Assembly (NCBI GenBank): GCA_016283355.1
Contig: JAEEMS010000026.1
Location: forward strand, 92,947 to 132,203
Source: Elusimicrobiaceae bacterium
Lineage (GTDB): Bacteria > Elusimicrobiota > Elusimicrobia > Elusimicrobiales > Elusimicrobiaceae
DNA: 39,257 bases
Direction: 5' to 3'
Both the position numbers and the translations under genes were made by a program. This document shows positions 11,003 to 21,066 of this stretch, piece by piece (position 1 is the stretch's first letter; every line of letters begins with the position of its first letter). Under the pieces are notes generated by a model. That model made no database searches. It was not told the DNA's origin and saw only the letters and a list, made by a program, of their open reading frames with translations.

Positions 11003-12085
11003 ATGCGATATTTATTTGCTATATTCTTATCTGTTTTGTTTGCAATACCTGCTTTTGCACAGGGGAAAGGACCCTTGACGGTTTCTCGTCACGTAATAAA
11101 TATAATGGCCCAAAAAGGATCCGCTTACTTTGCAAAGCATTATGTATTGCCGAATCGATATTTTCGCGTTGCGATATGGCAAGAATTTGTTGATTATAAA
11201 AAGAGTATATCTCTTTGTCAATTGCCGGTGGAAGGACAAAGTGCGGCCAATACAATGATTAGTTCGTTGTCCAACAAGATTTTTCGCACGGCAGCGCGAC
11301 AAATAGAGCTGCTGTCGCGTTCTTGTGATTCTCCGGGATATATGACCTCTTTCGCAAGAGTCAGCCAAGAGGCCCCGCGAAGAACGGGGCTGGAGTATAG
11401 CGATATGGCTCTTATATTGCGCTATGCTCTTCAAGATCCAACCGGAAGAAATTTTTCCGGATATTTTGTAAAAGATATCCGGGATTTGCAAAAAGTAGCC
11501 ATTCACCCCGCTACCGGGCAAACACTGGATGAAGCATTACGTACGGCCTATCAACAAGCCACGCAAACGGAAAGAGGCCTTTTAATCATTACGGAAGAAC
11601 TTCCGGAGCAATGTAGACGCAAGCCCGTCCAAAATTTTAAAGTAGGGCCTGTTACCTATACGGAAGAAAGGGGTCCCGCCCAATTGAAAGATATGTACGT
11701 GCTAGATTGGATCAACGGGGAATGGATTTCCTACAAAAAAAGTTTTGATCTTGTTTCGGAGCCGAAAGAAGCCATCGTTCATATTACGGAGGAAAATTTC
11801 ATCATAGAAGAACAAGTACCCCGGAGAAGAGGGGTCGTTATCGAAGAACAAGGAATGCAAAGAAGAGGGAACGTCCGGGTTGTGAAAAGAGCATCGGAAT
11901 TAGGGCAACAGATAGAATATGCCCGCAAAAAGGGATACCCGGTTTACTTGAAATTAAGAGACCAAACCTATGGTGACCCTCTTAAAACGCAACCGGATTT
12001 TGTTATTTTGTTTGCAAAAGAACAGGGCATGCCCCGTTATGATGACGTGTACGAATTGGAACGCCCTTTGATGGGGTTGGAATAA
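11003..12085 (+). CDS. Secreted protein of unknown function, 360 aa
   Basis: I do not recognise a family. The protein starts with a clean Sec signal peptide (MRYLFAIFLSVLFAIPAFA, cleavage expected after AFA), so the mature form is periplasmic or exported. The mature part is basic and mixed alpha/beta, with few cysteines (CQLPVEG, LLSRSCDSPG, PEQCRRK) and an R/E-rich stretch around residues 270-300. No enzyme motif is evident. The ATG at 11003 with GGAGAAG upstream is preferred over an in-frame TTG at 10955, which would spoil the signal peptide. A possible -10 (TACAAT, 10969-10974) precedes it, with no good -35. A strong terminator follows, so it is transcribed alone. Confidence 0.8.
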   Translation: MRYLFAIFLSVLFAIPAFAQGKGPLTVSRHVINIMAQKGSAYFAKHYVLPNRYFRVAIWQEFVDYKKSISLCQLPVEGQSAANTMISSLSNKIFRTAARQIELLSRSCDSPGYMTSFARVSQEAPRRTGLEYSDMALILRYALQDPTGRNFSGYFVKDIRDLQKVAIHPATGQTLDEALRTAYQQATQTERGLLIITEELPEQCRRKPVQNFKVGPVTYTEERGPAQLKDMYVLDWINGEWISYKKSFDLVSEPKEAIVHITEENFIIEEQVPRRRGVVIEEQGMQRRGNVRVVKRASELGQQIEYARKKGYPVYLKLRDQTYGDPLKTQPDFVILFAKEQGMPRYDDVYELERPLMGLE

Positions 12086-12120
12086 TAAATATTACATGAG
12101 ATAAAAATTGTTCTTCTTCA

Positions 12121-12148
12121 AAAACCTGCCTTTGTTGGCAGGTTTTTT
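12121..12148 (+). terminator. Rho-independent terminator before the atp operon
   Basis: Perfect stem AAAACCTGCC / GGCAGGTTTT with a six-base loop (TTTGTT) and a T-run. It ends transcription of the secreted-protein gene and insulates the ATP synthase operon. Confidence 0.93.
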
Positions 12149-12174
12149 GTATAGTATTTTTGTAGAAATTTTTT

Positions 12175-12180
12175 TATAAT
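12175..12180 (+). promoter_or_regulatory. Putative -10 element of the ATP synthase operon
   Basis: A consensus TATAAT at 12175-12180 lies about 40 bases before atpZ in a T-rich tract; no convincing -35 is found at 16-18 bases. The leader between it and the ATG is strikingly GC-rich (12191-12208), ends in the palindrome CTCGTACGAG (12202-12211), and overlaps the ribosome site GAGG, so leader folding may affect atpZ translation. Confidence 0.5.
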
Positions 12181-12218
12181 ATACTTATACGCGCCCGCGC
12201 GCTCGTACGAGGTTTGGA

Positions 12219-12443
12219 ATGAAGAAAAGCGCCTTTTCCGCCAAAGATCATGTAGCCACGACTACGTTAGGATTAGAAATTGCAATAGCGGAAGTATTGG
12301 GGGTGTACGGCGGATATTTGTTAGATAAAAAATTTGACACATTGCCATGGTGTGTAATCGTGGGCATGCTTGTGGGATTTTTCGTCGGTATGTATCGCGT
12401 GTGGCAAGAAGCCCAAAAGATACAAAATAAAAAGAAAAAATGA
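12219..12443 (+). CDS. atpZ: AtpZ/AtpI-type small membrane protein of the ATP synthase operon
   Basis: A 74-residue protein with two predicted membrane helices (about 15-35 and 42-63) and a lysine-rich tail (QNKKKK), the usual layout of the AtpZ family (PF09527) that opens many F1Fo operons. Homologues are implicated in c-ring assembly or Mg2+/Ca2+ supply. The motif GVYGGYLLDKKFDTLPW followed by a glycine-rich second helix fits the family. The stop overlaps the atpB start (ATGA), indicating coupled translation. Confidence 0.8.
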   Translation: MKKSAFSAKDHVATTTLGLEIAIAEVLGVYGGYLLDKKFDTLPWCVIVGMLVGFFVGMYRVWQEAQKIQNKKKK

Positions 12444-13201
12444 ATATAGAGAAAATCCTTTCTCATCACATTTTGGACCATGATTTGGGGATCATGTTCG
12501 GCGGTTTTCGTTTGCCTATTACCGTGCATTCCGTTACCATTTTTTGCGTTAGTTTATTTCTGTTCATAGCGCTGGTATGGATTTCTCGTGCCCATAAAAA
12601 CCGCACCGGTCGCCTCTTAACCACATTGGCCGAAGAATACGTTTCTTTTATCCGTGACGGAATAGTAATTCCCAATATGGGGCAAGAAGGGCATGGGTTT
12701 CTTCCGTATTTCTGCACGCTTTTCGTGTTTATTTTAAGTATCAATTTGGCAGGTATGTTTCCCAATATGAAAACCGCTACCTCTAATATTTCCGTTACGG
12801 GTGCGTTGGCCCTTTGTTCGGGAATATTGATTGTGTACAGCGGGCTTAAATTCCACGGGCTTATCGGGTTTATCAAAGGGTTTGTGCCGTCGGGCACGCC
12901 CGTGTGGTTGGTACCGCTCGTGTTCCCGTTGGAAATTGTTAGCACCATTATCAAAGTGTGTGTACTTGCGATTCGTTTGTTTGCCAATATGCTCTCGGGC
13001 CACATGGTATTGATTTGTTTGCTTTTGATGGTTTTTATTATCGGGCAAATGCATTGGGCCGCGGGGGTTGGGTCCGTATTGCCCATTATGGCACTGGAAT
13101 TTTTAATGACGTGTTTGGAGTTGTTAGTTGCATTTTTACAAGCGTATGTGTTCACATTGCTCACGGCTATTTTTGCCGGAGCGGTTATCCATACGCATTA
13201 A
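12440..13201 (+). CDS. atpB: ATP synthase Fo subunit a
   Basis: The 253-residue integral membrane stator subunit forms the proton half-channels beside the c-ring. The essential arginine is Arg179 in VLAIRLFANMLSGHM, and five to six hydrophobic helices are visible. Its start overlaps atpZ by four bases and atpE follows 30 bases later, with AAAGGAG upstream of the atpE ATG. Confidence 0.96.
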   Translation: MNIEKILSHHILDHDLGIMFGGFRLPITVHSVTIFCVSLFLFIALVWISRAHKNRTGRLLTTLAEEYVSFIRDGIVIPNMGQEGHGFLPYFCTLFVFILSINLAGMFPNMKTATSNISVTGALALCSGILIVYSGLKFHGLIGFIKGFVPSGTPVWLVPLVFPLEIVSTIIKVCVLAIRLFANMLSGHMVLICLLLMVFIIGQMHWAAGVGSVLPIMALEFLMTCLELLVAFLQAYVFTLLTAIFAGAVIHTH

Positions 13202-13231
13202 TTTACGGGCTTTGCCCAAAAGGAGAAAAAA

Positions 13232-13459
13232 ATGGACCTCATTGCACTCAAATATATTGCCGCCGGTATCGGCGCAGGAATTATCGTGTGGGGTGCCGGT
13301 TTAGGACTTGGTAAAATCGGTTCCGCCGCATTGGAAGGGATGGCTCGCCAACCGGAAGCCGGTGGTGACTTACGTACTACCATGATTATCATTGCCGCTC
13401 TCTTGGAAGGGGCCGCCATGGTAGGGTTGCTCGTTTGCTTTTTAGTTGTATTTAGATAA
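13232..13459 (+). CDS. atpE: ATP synthase Fo subunit c
   Basis: A 75-residue helical hairpin with the polar loop ARQPEAGGD (about 38-46) and the ion-binding carboxylate Glu59 in IIAALLEGAAMVG. Helix 1 is glycine-rich (GAGIIVWGAGLGLGKIG), allowing tight ring packing. The residues that make Na+-specific rings in Ilyobacter-type c subunits (a Gln in helix 1 and the Ser/Thr after the Glu) are Leu26, Gly60 and Ala61 here, so proton coupling is the better prediction. Confidence 0.96.
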   Translation: MDLIALKYIAAGIGAGIIVWGAGLGLGKIGSAALEGMARQPEAGGDLRTTMIIIAALLEGAAMVGLLVCFLVVFR

Positions 13460-13470
13460 TTGGAAATATT

Positions 13471-13965
13471 ATGCAAGATTTATTAAAGCCGGACCTGGGT
13501 GTCCTGGCCTTAACAATTCTTAATTTTGCGTTACTCGTTTTTCTGTTGGCAAAATTCGCTTGGAAACCGATTATCGGGGCATTGGAAAAACGGGAAGAAC
13601 AAGTGCGTACGGATAAAGAAACGGCCGAAAAAGCCCGCACGGAAGCCGTACAACTTAAACAAGAATTGGATGAGAAATTAGCACATATTTCTCAAGAAGC
13701 CACGCGCAAAATGGCAGAAGCCGTTCAAATGGGGGAAGCCCAAAAAGAACAACTTTTGACAGCGGCAAAAGGGCAGGCGGAATTGTTTTTGTCACAAGCC
13801 AGAGAGCAAATTGCTGCCGAGAAGACAAAAGCAATCTCTGATATCCAGTCGCAAATTGCTCAACTAAGCATTTTAGCGGCTTCGCGGGTAATAGAACAAC
13901 AGTTGAACGAAAAAGAAGCATCCCGTGTGGTAGAACAAGTATTACAGGAAGTGAAAAACAAATGA
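13471..13965 (+). CDS. atpF: ATP synthase Fo subunit b
   Basis: The 164-residue peripheral-stalk subunit has one N-terminal membrane helix (about 10-28, LALTILNFALLVFLLAKFAW) followed by the canonical KPI and a long charged coiled coil rich in A, E, K and Q up to the C-terminus, which holds the F1 head through subunit delta. Its stop overlaps the atpH start by four bases (ATGA). Confidence 0.95.
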   Translation: MQDLLKPDLGVLALTILNFALLVFLLAKFAWKPIIGALEKREEQVRTDKETAEKARTEAVQLKQELDEKLAHISQEATRKMAEAVQMGEAQKEQLLTAAKGQAELFLSQAREQIAAEKTKAISDIQSQIAQLSILAASRVIEQQLNEKEASRVVEQVLQEVKNK

Positions 13966-14489
13966 ACAGTTCCGAAAGAATAGCGGCCAAACGTTATGCC
14001 ATTGCCTACGATGCTTTGAGCACAAATGCAAAAGATGCCCAACGCCGCAGCAATGATTTACACATTGCATTACAGGCGTTGGCTCCTATGCAGGGATATA
14101 TGACCAGCCCTTGTATTTCGCTCGCGGAAAAGAAAAAACTTATTTTGTCCAGCTTGTCCGCTATGCCCGACACGGCTACTTTTTTAGCTTTGTTGGTAGA
14201 TGCAAAACGCTATTCTCTTTTATCGGCAATCGAACAGGAAGTACAAGTATTAACGGATAAAAGACGGGGGATTGTACGGGCGGCGGTTATTTCCGCGCAG
14301 GAACTTTCGGTTCAACAGAAAAAAGCAACACAAGAGGCCATTTCCTCTCGTTATCATGCACAGGCCGAGGTGAATTTTTCCACGGATAAAACACTTTTGG
14401 GCGGCTTAAAAATTATGTGCCAAGGGGAGCAAATTGACGGCAGTTTGCAAGGGCAACTGCAACGGTTGTTTAAAGACATTTCAGAGTAA
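13962..14489 (+). CDS. atpH: ATP synthase F1 subunit delta
   Basis: The 175-residue protein caps the F1 head and binds subunit b. It shows the N-terminal helical domain (RIAAKRYAIAYDAL) and the C-terminal KTLLGGLKIMCQGEQIDGSLQGQLQRL, matching the family's GG-x-x-I-x-x-G-x-x-x-x-D-x-S signature. Length and operon position (b-delta-alpha) are normal. Confidence 0.94.
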   Translation: MNSSERIAAKRYAIAYDALSTNAKDAQRRSNDLHIALQALAPMQGYMTSPCISLAEKKKLILSSLSAMPDTATFLALLVDAKRYSLLSAIEQEVQVLTDKRRGIVRAAVISAQELSVQQKKATQEAISSRYHAQAEVNFSTDKTLLGGLKIMCQGEQIDGSLQGQLQRLFKDISE

Positions 14490-14501
14490 TACGGTATTAT
14501 T

Positions 14502-16025
14502 ATGGCAATTAGACCCGAAGAAATTACAACAATTATCAAACAAAAAATTGAACAGTTTCATGTAGAAGCAGATATCAGTGAAACCGGTACGGTTATTCAA
14601 GTGGGAGACGGTATTGCCCGCGTGCATGGGTTAAATAACGTAAAAGCGTCCGAACTGGTGGATTTTGGTCATGGTGTAAAAGGCATGGCTCTGAATTTGG
14701 AATATGATAACGTCGGTTGTGTATTAATGGGCGCAGATCATTTGGTGCATGAAGGCGACAGCGTAAAACGCACCGGGGAAGTAATCAGCATTGGTGCCAG
14801 TTCTAAAATGATTGGGCGCGTGGTAAACCCGCTGGGAAAAGCATTGGATGGAAAGGGAGAGATCCTTCCCGAAAAAACCATGCCTTTGGATATTGTGGCT
14901 CCCGGCATTATTGATCGTCAACCGGTCAAACAACCGCTTCAAACGGGTATCAAAGCCATTGATGCCATGGTGCCTATCGGCAAAGGGCAGCGCGAACTTA
15001 TCATTGGGGACCGTCAAACCGGGAAAACCGCCATTGCCGTGGATACGATTATCAATCAGAAGAATATTCCGGAAGACGAAAGGTGTATTTGTATTTATGT
15101 AGCTATCGGACAGAAACAAAGTACGGTGGCGCAAGTGGTAAAAACGTTAAGTGATTTTGGCGCAATGGATTATACGGTGGTTGTATCGGCTACTGCGTCC
15201 GATCCGGCCTCCTTGCTCTACATCGCCCCTTATGCGGGATGTGCAATTGGGGAATATTTTATGTGGCAAGGAAAGGATGTGCTGATTGTGTATGATGATT
15301 TATCCAAACATGCACAAGCTTATCGGGAAATGTCATTATTGTTACGCCGTCCGCCAGGGCGTGAAGCGTACCCGGGAGATGTGTTCTATTTGCACTCTCG
15401 TTTACTGGAGCGTGCCTGTAAACTTTCCAAAGAGAACGGGGGCGGATCTATCACGGCATTGCCTATTATTGAAACGCAAGCCAATGACGTGTCTGCTTAT
15501 ATTCCGACAAACGTTATTTCTATCACGGACGGGCAAATTTATTTGGAAAGCAATCTCTTTTTAAGCGGTATTAAACCGGCCATCAACGTGGGGCTATCCG
15601 TTTCTCGTGTGGGGGGGAGTGCTCAACGAAAAATGATGCGCAAAGTTGCGGGAACACTCCGTATCGATTTGTCTCAGTATCAGGAATTGGCAGGTTTTGC
15701 GCAGTTTGGTTCGGAACTCGATAAAGAATCACAACGCCAAATTGCGCGAGGCAAACGCATGACGGAATTATTGAAACAAAACCAATACGCGCCGCTGAAA
15801 GTAGGCGAAGAGGTCCTGGTACTCTACGCAGGTACACACGGCTATTTGGATGATATTCCCGTGGAACAGGTGGGAGTGTATGAAAAACAGTTGTTGGCCT
15901 ATGCGCGTACCAAGCAAAAAGCGACGCTGGATGTAATTCAACATTCGCAAGAAATGACAGAAGAGTTGGAACAAAAAATAATTGCAGTACTGGATGGCTT
16001 TAAAGCTGTATTCAAAACTGCATAG
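14502..16025 (+). CDS. atpA: ATP synthase F1 subunit alpha
   Basis: The 507-residue non-catalytic nucleotide-binding subunit alternates with beta in the F1 hexamer. Walker A is GDRQTGKT at 169-176, and the conserved [29 protein letters not shown] region follows. The N-terminal beta-barrel and C-terminal helical bundle are complete. The next gene begins 8 bases downstream but is not an ATP synthase gene. Confidence 0.98.
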   Translation: MAIRPEEITTIIKQKIEQFHVEADISETGTVIQVGDGIARVHGLNNVKASELVDFGHGVKGMALNLEYDNVGCVLMGADHLVHEGDSVKRTGEVISIGASSKMIGRVVNPLGKALDGKGEILPEKTMPLDIVAPGIIDRQPVKQPLQTGIKAIDAMVPIGKGQRELIIGDRQTGKTAIAVDTIINQKNIPEDERCICIYVAIGQKQSTVAQVVKTLSDFGAMDYTVVVSATASDPASLLYIAPYAGCAIGEYFMWQGKDVLIVYDDLSKHAQAYREMSLLLRRPPGREAYPGDVFYLHSRLLERACKLSKENGGGSITALPIIETQANDVSAYIPTNVISITDGQIYLESNLFLSGIKPAINVGLSVSRVGGSAQRKMMRKVAGTLRIDLSQYQELAGFAQFGSELDKESQRQIARGKRMTELLKQNQYAPLKVGEEVLVLYAGTHGYLDDIPVEQVGVYEKQLLAYARTKQKATLDVIQHSQEMTEELEQKIIAVLDGFKAVFKTA

Positions 16026-16033
16026 GAGAGAAA

Positions 16034-16969
16034 ATGGAAGTTAAAAATCGTAAAAAATATTTGGTCACCGGCGGAGCGGGTTTTATCGGCAGTAATATTG
16101 CCAAAACGCTGGAGGCACAAGGTCACGAAGTGACCGTGTTGGATGATTTCCAAGGGAACGGGCATTTTAAAAATTTGATTGGCTTTAAAGGGGATGTAAT
16201 TGCCGCAGATTTGTTTAAAGCCGTTCCGACAGATATGTATTTTGATGCAATCTTCCATGAGGCAGCTATTACCGACACAACGGAAATGGACCAAAAGGCC
16301 ATGATGGAACAAAACGTGGAAGCTTTTAAAAATTTGTTAGCATACGCGGCAGAAAATGAAATTAAAAAAGTAATCTATGCTTCCAGTGCCGCTACGTACG
16401 GGAACGGGCCTGTTCCCAATGTAGAAACACAACCTACATGCCCGGAAAATATATATGGGTTTTCCAAAGTAATTATGGATAACGTTGCTCGTCAATTTGC
16501 CGAGGATAACAATGATATGACAATTATCGGATTGCGCTATTTTAACGTGTATGGCCCGGGCGAGAGTTTTAAGGGAAAAATGGCCAGCATGGTTTACCAG
16601 CTTTATAATCAAATGAAAGCCGGCCGCCGCCCGCGTATTTTTAAAAACGGAGAACAACAGCGCGATTTTGTATATGTGAAAGATATTGTTAAGATCAATC
16701 TTTGTGCATTGACAAACGGCAAAGAGACCGGCGTCTACAATGCGGCCACCGGTATCGCCCGCGATTACAATGATGTTATCCGTTGTTTAAACAAAGAAAT
16801 GGGCACAAATTTGGCCCCGGAATATATCGATAATCCCTATCCGTTCTTCCAGGTTAAAACGCAAGCTGATATTACAAAGTCCAAAGAGAAATTGGGCTAT
16901 ACGCCGGACTATACGCTGGAAACCGGAATTGCGGAATATGTATCCATTTTAGAAGGAAAAAATAAATAA
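16034..16969 (+). CDS. hldD: HldD-like NAD(P)-dependent sugar epimerase inside the atp operon
   Basis: The 311-residue short-chain (extended SDR) epimerase most resembles ADP-L-glycero-D-manno-heptose 6-epimerase, which makes the heptose precursor of the LPS inner core. The Rossmann motif is TGGAGFIGS (12-20) and the catalytic pair is Tyr141-x3-Lys145 (YGFSK). HldD-type features include ASSAATYG (116-123), RYFNVYGPGESFKGKMAS (168-185), RDFVYVKDI, and TQADITKSKEKLGY near the C-terminus. Length equals that of E. coli HldD. It lies 8 bases after atpA and 3 before atpG, with GGAGAG before its ATG, so it is co-transcribed with ATP synthase. A related nucleotide-sugar epimerase activity cannot be excluded. 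Confidence 0.82.
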   Translation: MEVKNRKKYLVTGGAGFIGSNIAKTLEAQGHEVTVLDDFQGNGHFKNLIGFKGDVIAADLFKAVPTDMYFDAIFHEAAITDTTEMDQKAMMEQNVEAFKNLLAYAAENEIKKVIYASSAATYGNGPVPNVETQPTCPENIYGFSKVIMDNVARQFAEDNNDMTIIGLRYFNVYGPGESFKGKMASMVYQLYNQMKAGRRPRIFKNGEQQRDFVYVKDIVKINLCALTNGKETGVYNAATGIARDYNDVIRCLNKEMGTNLAPEYIDNPYPFFQVKTQADITKSKEKLGYTPDYTLETGIAEYVSILEGKNK

Positions 16970-16972
16970 ATT

Positions 16973-17878
16973 ATGGAATCTTTGCGGGATATTCGGCAAA
17001 ATATCAAAGCCATCGAATCGACAAAGCAAATCATGCAGACGATGAAGATGATTTCCAACGCGCGCATTCGCCGGGCGCAGGAAGCCATGATTGCCGCACG
17101 GCCTTTTGCGCAGAAAATGTTGGAAATGGTAGACGATTTACGCCCCGATATTTTAGCCATCCCGCAAGAAGAAAATGCCCCCGAAAATATGGCCAGTCGG
17201 TTTTTTGCCAATCTCTCCGGGCAAAAAGATAAGATAGGGCTGGTTGTAATTACCGGGGATAAAGGATTAACAGGGTCCTTTAATGCGGTTGTACTTCGCA
17301 GTACGCTGCAATTTATCAAGCAAAACGAAGGGAAAGAAATTTTCATTTTTACAATCGGGAAAAAGGGCCGGGATTTTTTGAACCGATTGCGGATGAAAAA
17401 TTTACACATTGTGTATGAAAGCGTAGGGATTTTTCCAAAGGTTTCGTACGTGCATGCGGAATTATTGGGGGAAGCTCTTTTAAAATATTTTTTAGAAGAA
17501 AACCTTTCCGACATTACGCTTATTTACAACGATTTTAAATCGTTGGCAAGTCAAAACTTAGTACAAGAACAAATCCTTCCTTTTGCTTTAAACAAGGAAA
17601 CAAAATCCTTCAAAGAACATGATTTTGAATGTGAGCCCGGGTTGTTTGAAATTTTTGAATTATTGGTGCCTCGTTTGATAAAAGCCAATATGTATCGTGT
17701 TTTGTTAGAATCGCAAGCGGCGAATTTAGCAGCCACCATGAACGCGATGGATTCCGCAAGCAAAAACGCCGGAGAGTTGGTCACGGCGTTGGGTGTAAAA
17801 CTTAACAAAGTTCGTCAAGCAAACATTACCAACGAAATTTTAGATATTGTAAATGGCGCCGAAGCGCTAAACAGTTAA
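16973..17878 (+). CDS. atpG: ATP synthase F1 subunit gamma
   Basis: The 301-residue central rotor shaft shows the N-terminal helix SLRDIRQNIKAIESTKQIMQ, the Rossmann-like core (GLVVITGDKGLTGSFN) and the C-terminal helix ESQAANLAATMNAMDSASKN followed by KLNKVRQANITNEI. All family landmarks are present at normal length. Only three bases separate it from the preceding epimerase gene. Confidence 0.97.
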   Translation: MESLRDIRQNIKAIESTKQIMQTMKMISNARIRRAQEAMIAARPFAQKMLEMVDDLRPDILAIPQEENAPENMASRFFANLSGQKDKIGLVVITGDKGLTGSFNAVVLRSTLQFIKQNEGKEIFIFTIGKKGRDFLNRLRMKNLHIVYESVGIFPKVSYVHAELLGEALLKYFLEENLSDITLIYNDFKSLASQNLVQEQILPFALNKETKSFKEHDFECEPGLFEIFELLVPRLIKANMYRVLLESQAANLAATMNAMDSASKNAGELVTALGVKLNKVRQANITNEILDIVNGAEALNS

Positions 17879-17885
17879 AGGATAA

Positions 17886-19307
<1,422 letters not shown>

Positions 19308-19310
19308 CCC

Positions 19311-19724
19311 ATGGCAGATAAAAAACTGATTTTTAACCTTGTAACGCCGCAAAAACAACTGGTTACCGATTTACCGGTGGATATGGTTGTTTTACCAGCG
19401 TTTCTGGGGGAAATGGGGATTTTGCCGGGCCATATACAAACGTTAGTACAATTAGGGATGGGGCCACTACGTTACAAACAAAACGGGCAGACGGAAGTGT
19501 TTGCCGTTTTGGGCGGATTCGCGGAAGTAGTGAATGATACGGTAAACGTATTTGCGGAAGGGGCAGATCTTGCGGGGCAAATTGATGAAGAGGAAGAAAA
19601 ACAACGTATCAAGGCCCTCAAAGATTCTCTTTCCAAAAAAGATGCAGATATTGATTTTGAGTTGGCGGAATTAGAAATTAAACAAGCGCTAACTCGTATG
19701 AAAGTTAAAAAACGAAGATTTTAA
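19311..19724 (+). CDS. atpC: ATP synthase F1 subunit epsilon
   Basis: The 137-residue protein has the N-terminal beta-sandwich (LVTPQKQLVTDLPVDMVVLPAFLGEMGILPGH, then a G-GFAEV strand) and a C-terminal two-helix hairpin from about residue 85 that can inhibit the enzyme. It starts three bases after atpD, and the next gene follows 11 bases later with AAAGGAG. Confidence 0.95.
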   Translation: MADKKLIFNLVTPQKQLVTDLPVDMVVLPAFLGEMGILPGHIQTLVQLGMGPLRYKQNGQTEVFAVLGGFAEVVNDTVNVFAEGADLAGQIDEEEEKQRIKALKDSLSKKDADIDFELAELEIKQALTRMKVKKRRF

Positions 19725-19735
19725 AGGAGAAAATC

Positions 19736-20548
19736 ATGAGAGACATAACCCCTCGAAAAATAAACGGTTGGTTAATTGCTGTACCGATAATATTCTTTGT
19801 GTTATTGGTGTTATCCGTAAGTTCTTATTTTACGGTTTCTGCCGGTACGGTTGCTGTAAAATTGCGCTTTGGTAAATTGGAAGGAGCGTATGGAGAGGGA
19901 ATTCATTTTAAAATTCCGTTTATTGATTCGGTGGAAAAATTTTCGGTGCGTATTAAAAAAGATGCTTTTCAAACGGAAGCTTTTTCTAAAGATTTACAGC
20001 AAGTTAAACTTGCTTTGGCGGTCAACCATCGTATTTTACCCAACACGGTAGAATCCGTGTACCGTAACTTAGGCCCGGAATACACGGCTACGGTTTTGAA
20101 ACCCATGGTGGAAGAATGGTCAAAAGCCGTGATTGCCAAATATTCGGCGGACAATTTGATTTCCAATCGTATGCAAGTCACCAAAGAATTGGACGAAATT
20201 TTGAAACAAAAAATGGCAGAAAAAGAGGTTATTATTTCAGATATTGCCATTACGGATTTTGATTTCTCTCCGCAATTTTTAAAAGCGGTAGAAGAAAAAC
20301 AAATTGCCGAACAAGAAGCCAAACGCGCAACGAATTTGGTGGAGAAAGTGAAGAAAGAGGCAGAACAGAAAATTTTACAAGCGGAAGCAGAGGCCAAATC
20401 TCTACGTTTGCAACGGGAAGTGGTATCGGACAATCTGATCAAATTGCGCCAAGTAGAAGCGCAACTGAAAGCCATTGATAAATGGGACGGACGCATGCCC
20501 ACTTACATGGCAGGCGATGGGAAGATGCCGTTTGTGATGGTAAAATAA
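19736..20548 (+). CDS. SPFH/prohibitin-domain membrane protein at the end of the atp operon
   Basis: The 270-residue protein has one N-terminal membrane helix (about 12-34), then a PHB/SPFH domain (about 35-190) with the typical VSAGTVAVKLRFGKLEG and GIHFKIPFIDSVEKFSVRI, and a long E/A/K-rich coiled coil (about 190-250). Relatives form large membrane-associated rings that organise proteases or membrane complexes. It lacks the partner pairing of HflK/HflC and reads as a single prohibitin-like protein. It sits 11 bases after atpC with AAAGGAG and before the operon terminator, so co-expression with ATP synthase is likely; a role in its assembly or quality control is inference. Confidence 0.85.
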   Translation: MRDITPRKINGWLIAVPIIFFVLLVLSVSSYFTVSAGTVAVKLRFGKLEGAYGEGIHFKIPFIDSVEKFSVRIKKDAFQTEAFSKDLQQVKLALAVNHRILPNTVESVYRNLGPEYTATVLKPMVEEWSKAVIAKYSADNLISNRMQVTKELDEILKQKMAEKEVIISDIAITDFDFSPQFLKAVEEKQIAEQEAKRATNLVEKVKKEAEQKILQAEAEAKSLRLQREVVSDNLIKLRQVEAQLKAIDKWDGRMPTYMAGDGKMPFVMVK

Positions 20549-20567
20549 TTTTTTTATTGTAAACAAA

Positions 20568-20595
20568 CCCCCTAAGATTTTCTTAGGGGGCTTTT
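20568..20595. terminator. Terminator of the atp operon, usable from both strands
   Basis: Perfect 10-base stem CCCCCTAAGA / TCTTAGGGGG with a TTT loop, flanked by CTTTT on the plus side and by A-rich sequence that gives U residues on the minus side. It separates the SPFH gene from the converging small membrane-protein gene. Confidence 0.93.
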
Positions 20596-20608
20596 ACGTG
20601 GGAAACTA

Positions 20609-20944
20609 CTAATTTTTATTTTCTTCTTCAGGGAAAAGAGGGGCATCCTCTTTATATATTAGAAAAAACAATTCTCTTAGAGAGAAAAAAGTAAGGATAA
20701 AAAACGCTATTGTAAAGAAAAATCCAAATATAAATATGGGGGAGATCACGAGCATTTCCAAAAAGATTAAGGGCTCTTTACACATATCCCCAATTACCGA
20801 GAAGAGTTCCCCGCTCACGATTAAGGATAAACCATTTACAAAACAACTCCAAAAGAAATTGTGAAAGAACAGAAAAAGAGTTAGGAAGATAAATTCGGAT
20901 ACAAAAAGCCATAAGGAAACGGAAAAATCTTTTTGTTGATGCAT
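20609..20944 (-). CDS. Small membrane protein of unknown function
   Basis: A 111-residue, strongly hydrophobic protein with two to three membrane helices (about 8-37, 55-90) rich in phenylalanine, and a short acidic tail (YKEDAPLFPEEENKN). No family recognised. The ATG follows AAGAGAAAG on the minus strand, and the gene runs into the shared terminator at 20568-20595. It is divergent from the Sel1-repeat gene, with the two promoters likely overlapping around 21011-21045. It could be a chance reading frame, but the hydrophobic pattern, polar tail and terminator argue for a real gene. Confidence 0.6.
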   Translation of the reverse strand: MHQQKDFSVSLWLFVSEFIFLTLFLFFHNFFWSCFVNGLSLIVSGELFSVIGDMCKEPLIFLEMLVISPIFIFGFFFTIAFFILTFFSLRELFFLIYKEDAPLFPEEENKN

Positions 20945-21010
20945 GTCTTTCTCTTTTTCATCAAAGAATCTTTTAAATTGTTTTAGGATCTCTTCTCCTG
21001 GAAACAGGCC

Positions 21011-21038
21011 TTCACTATTGTACCAAAAAAGCTATAAT
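21011..21038 (+). promoter_or_regulatory. Putative promoter of the Sel1-repeat gene (TTCACT, 16 bases, TATAAT)
   Basis: TTCACT at 21011-21016 and consensus TATAAT at 21033-21038 precede the ATG at 21067, which has AAGGGGAA as ribosome site. The minus strand of the same stretch contains TACAAT (21017-21022), a -10 candidate for the divergent membrane-protein gene. Confidence 0.6.
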
Positions 21039-21066
21039 AATACTATCTTAATCAAGGGGAACGAGT

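Noticed and set aside
12466-13164. 232-residue minus-strand reading frame
   Set aside because: Antisense shadow of atpB.
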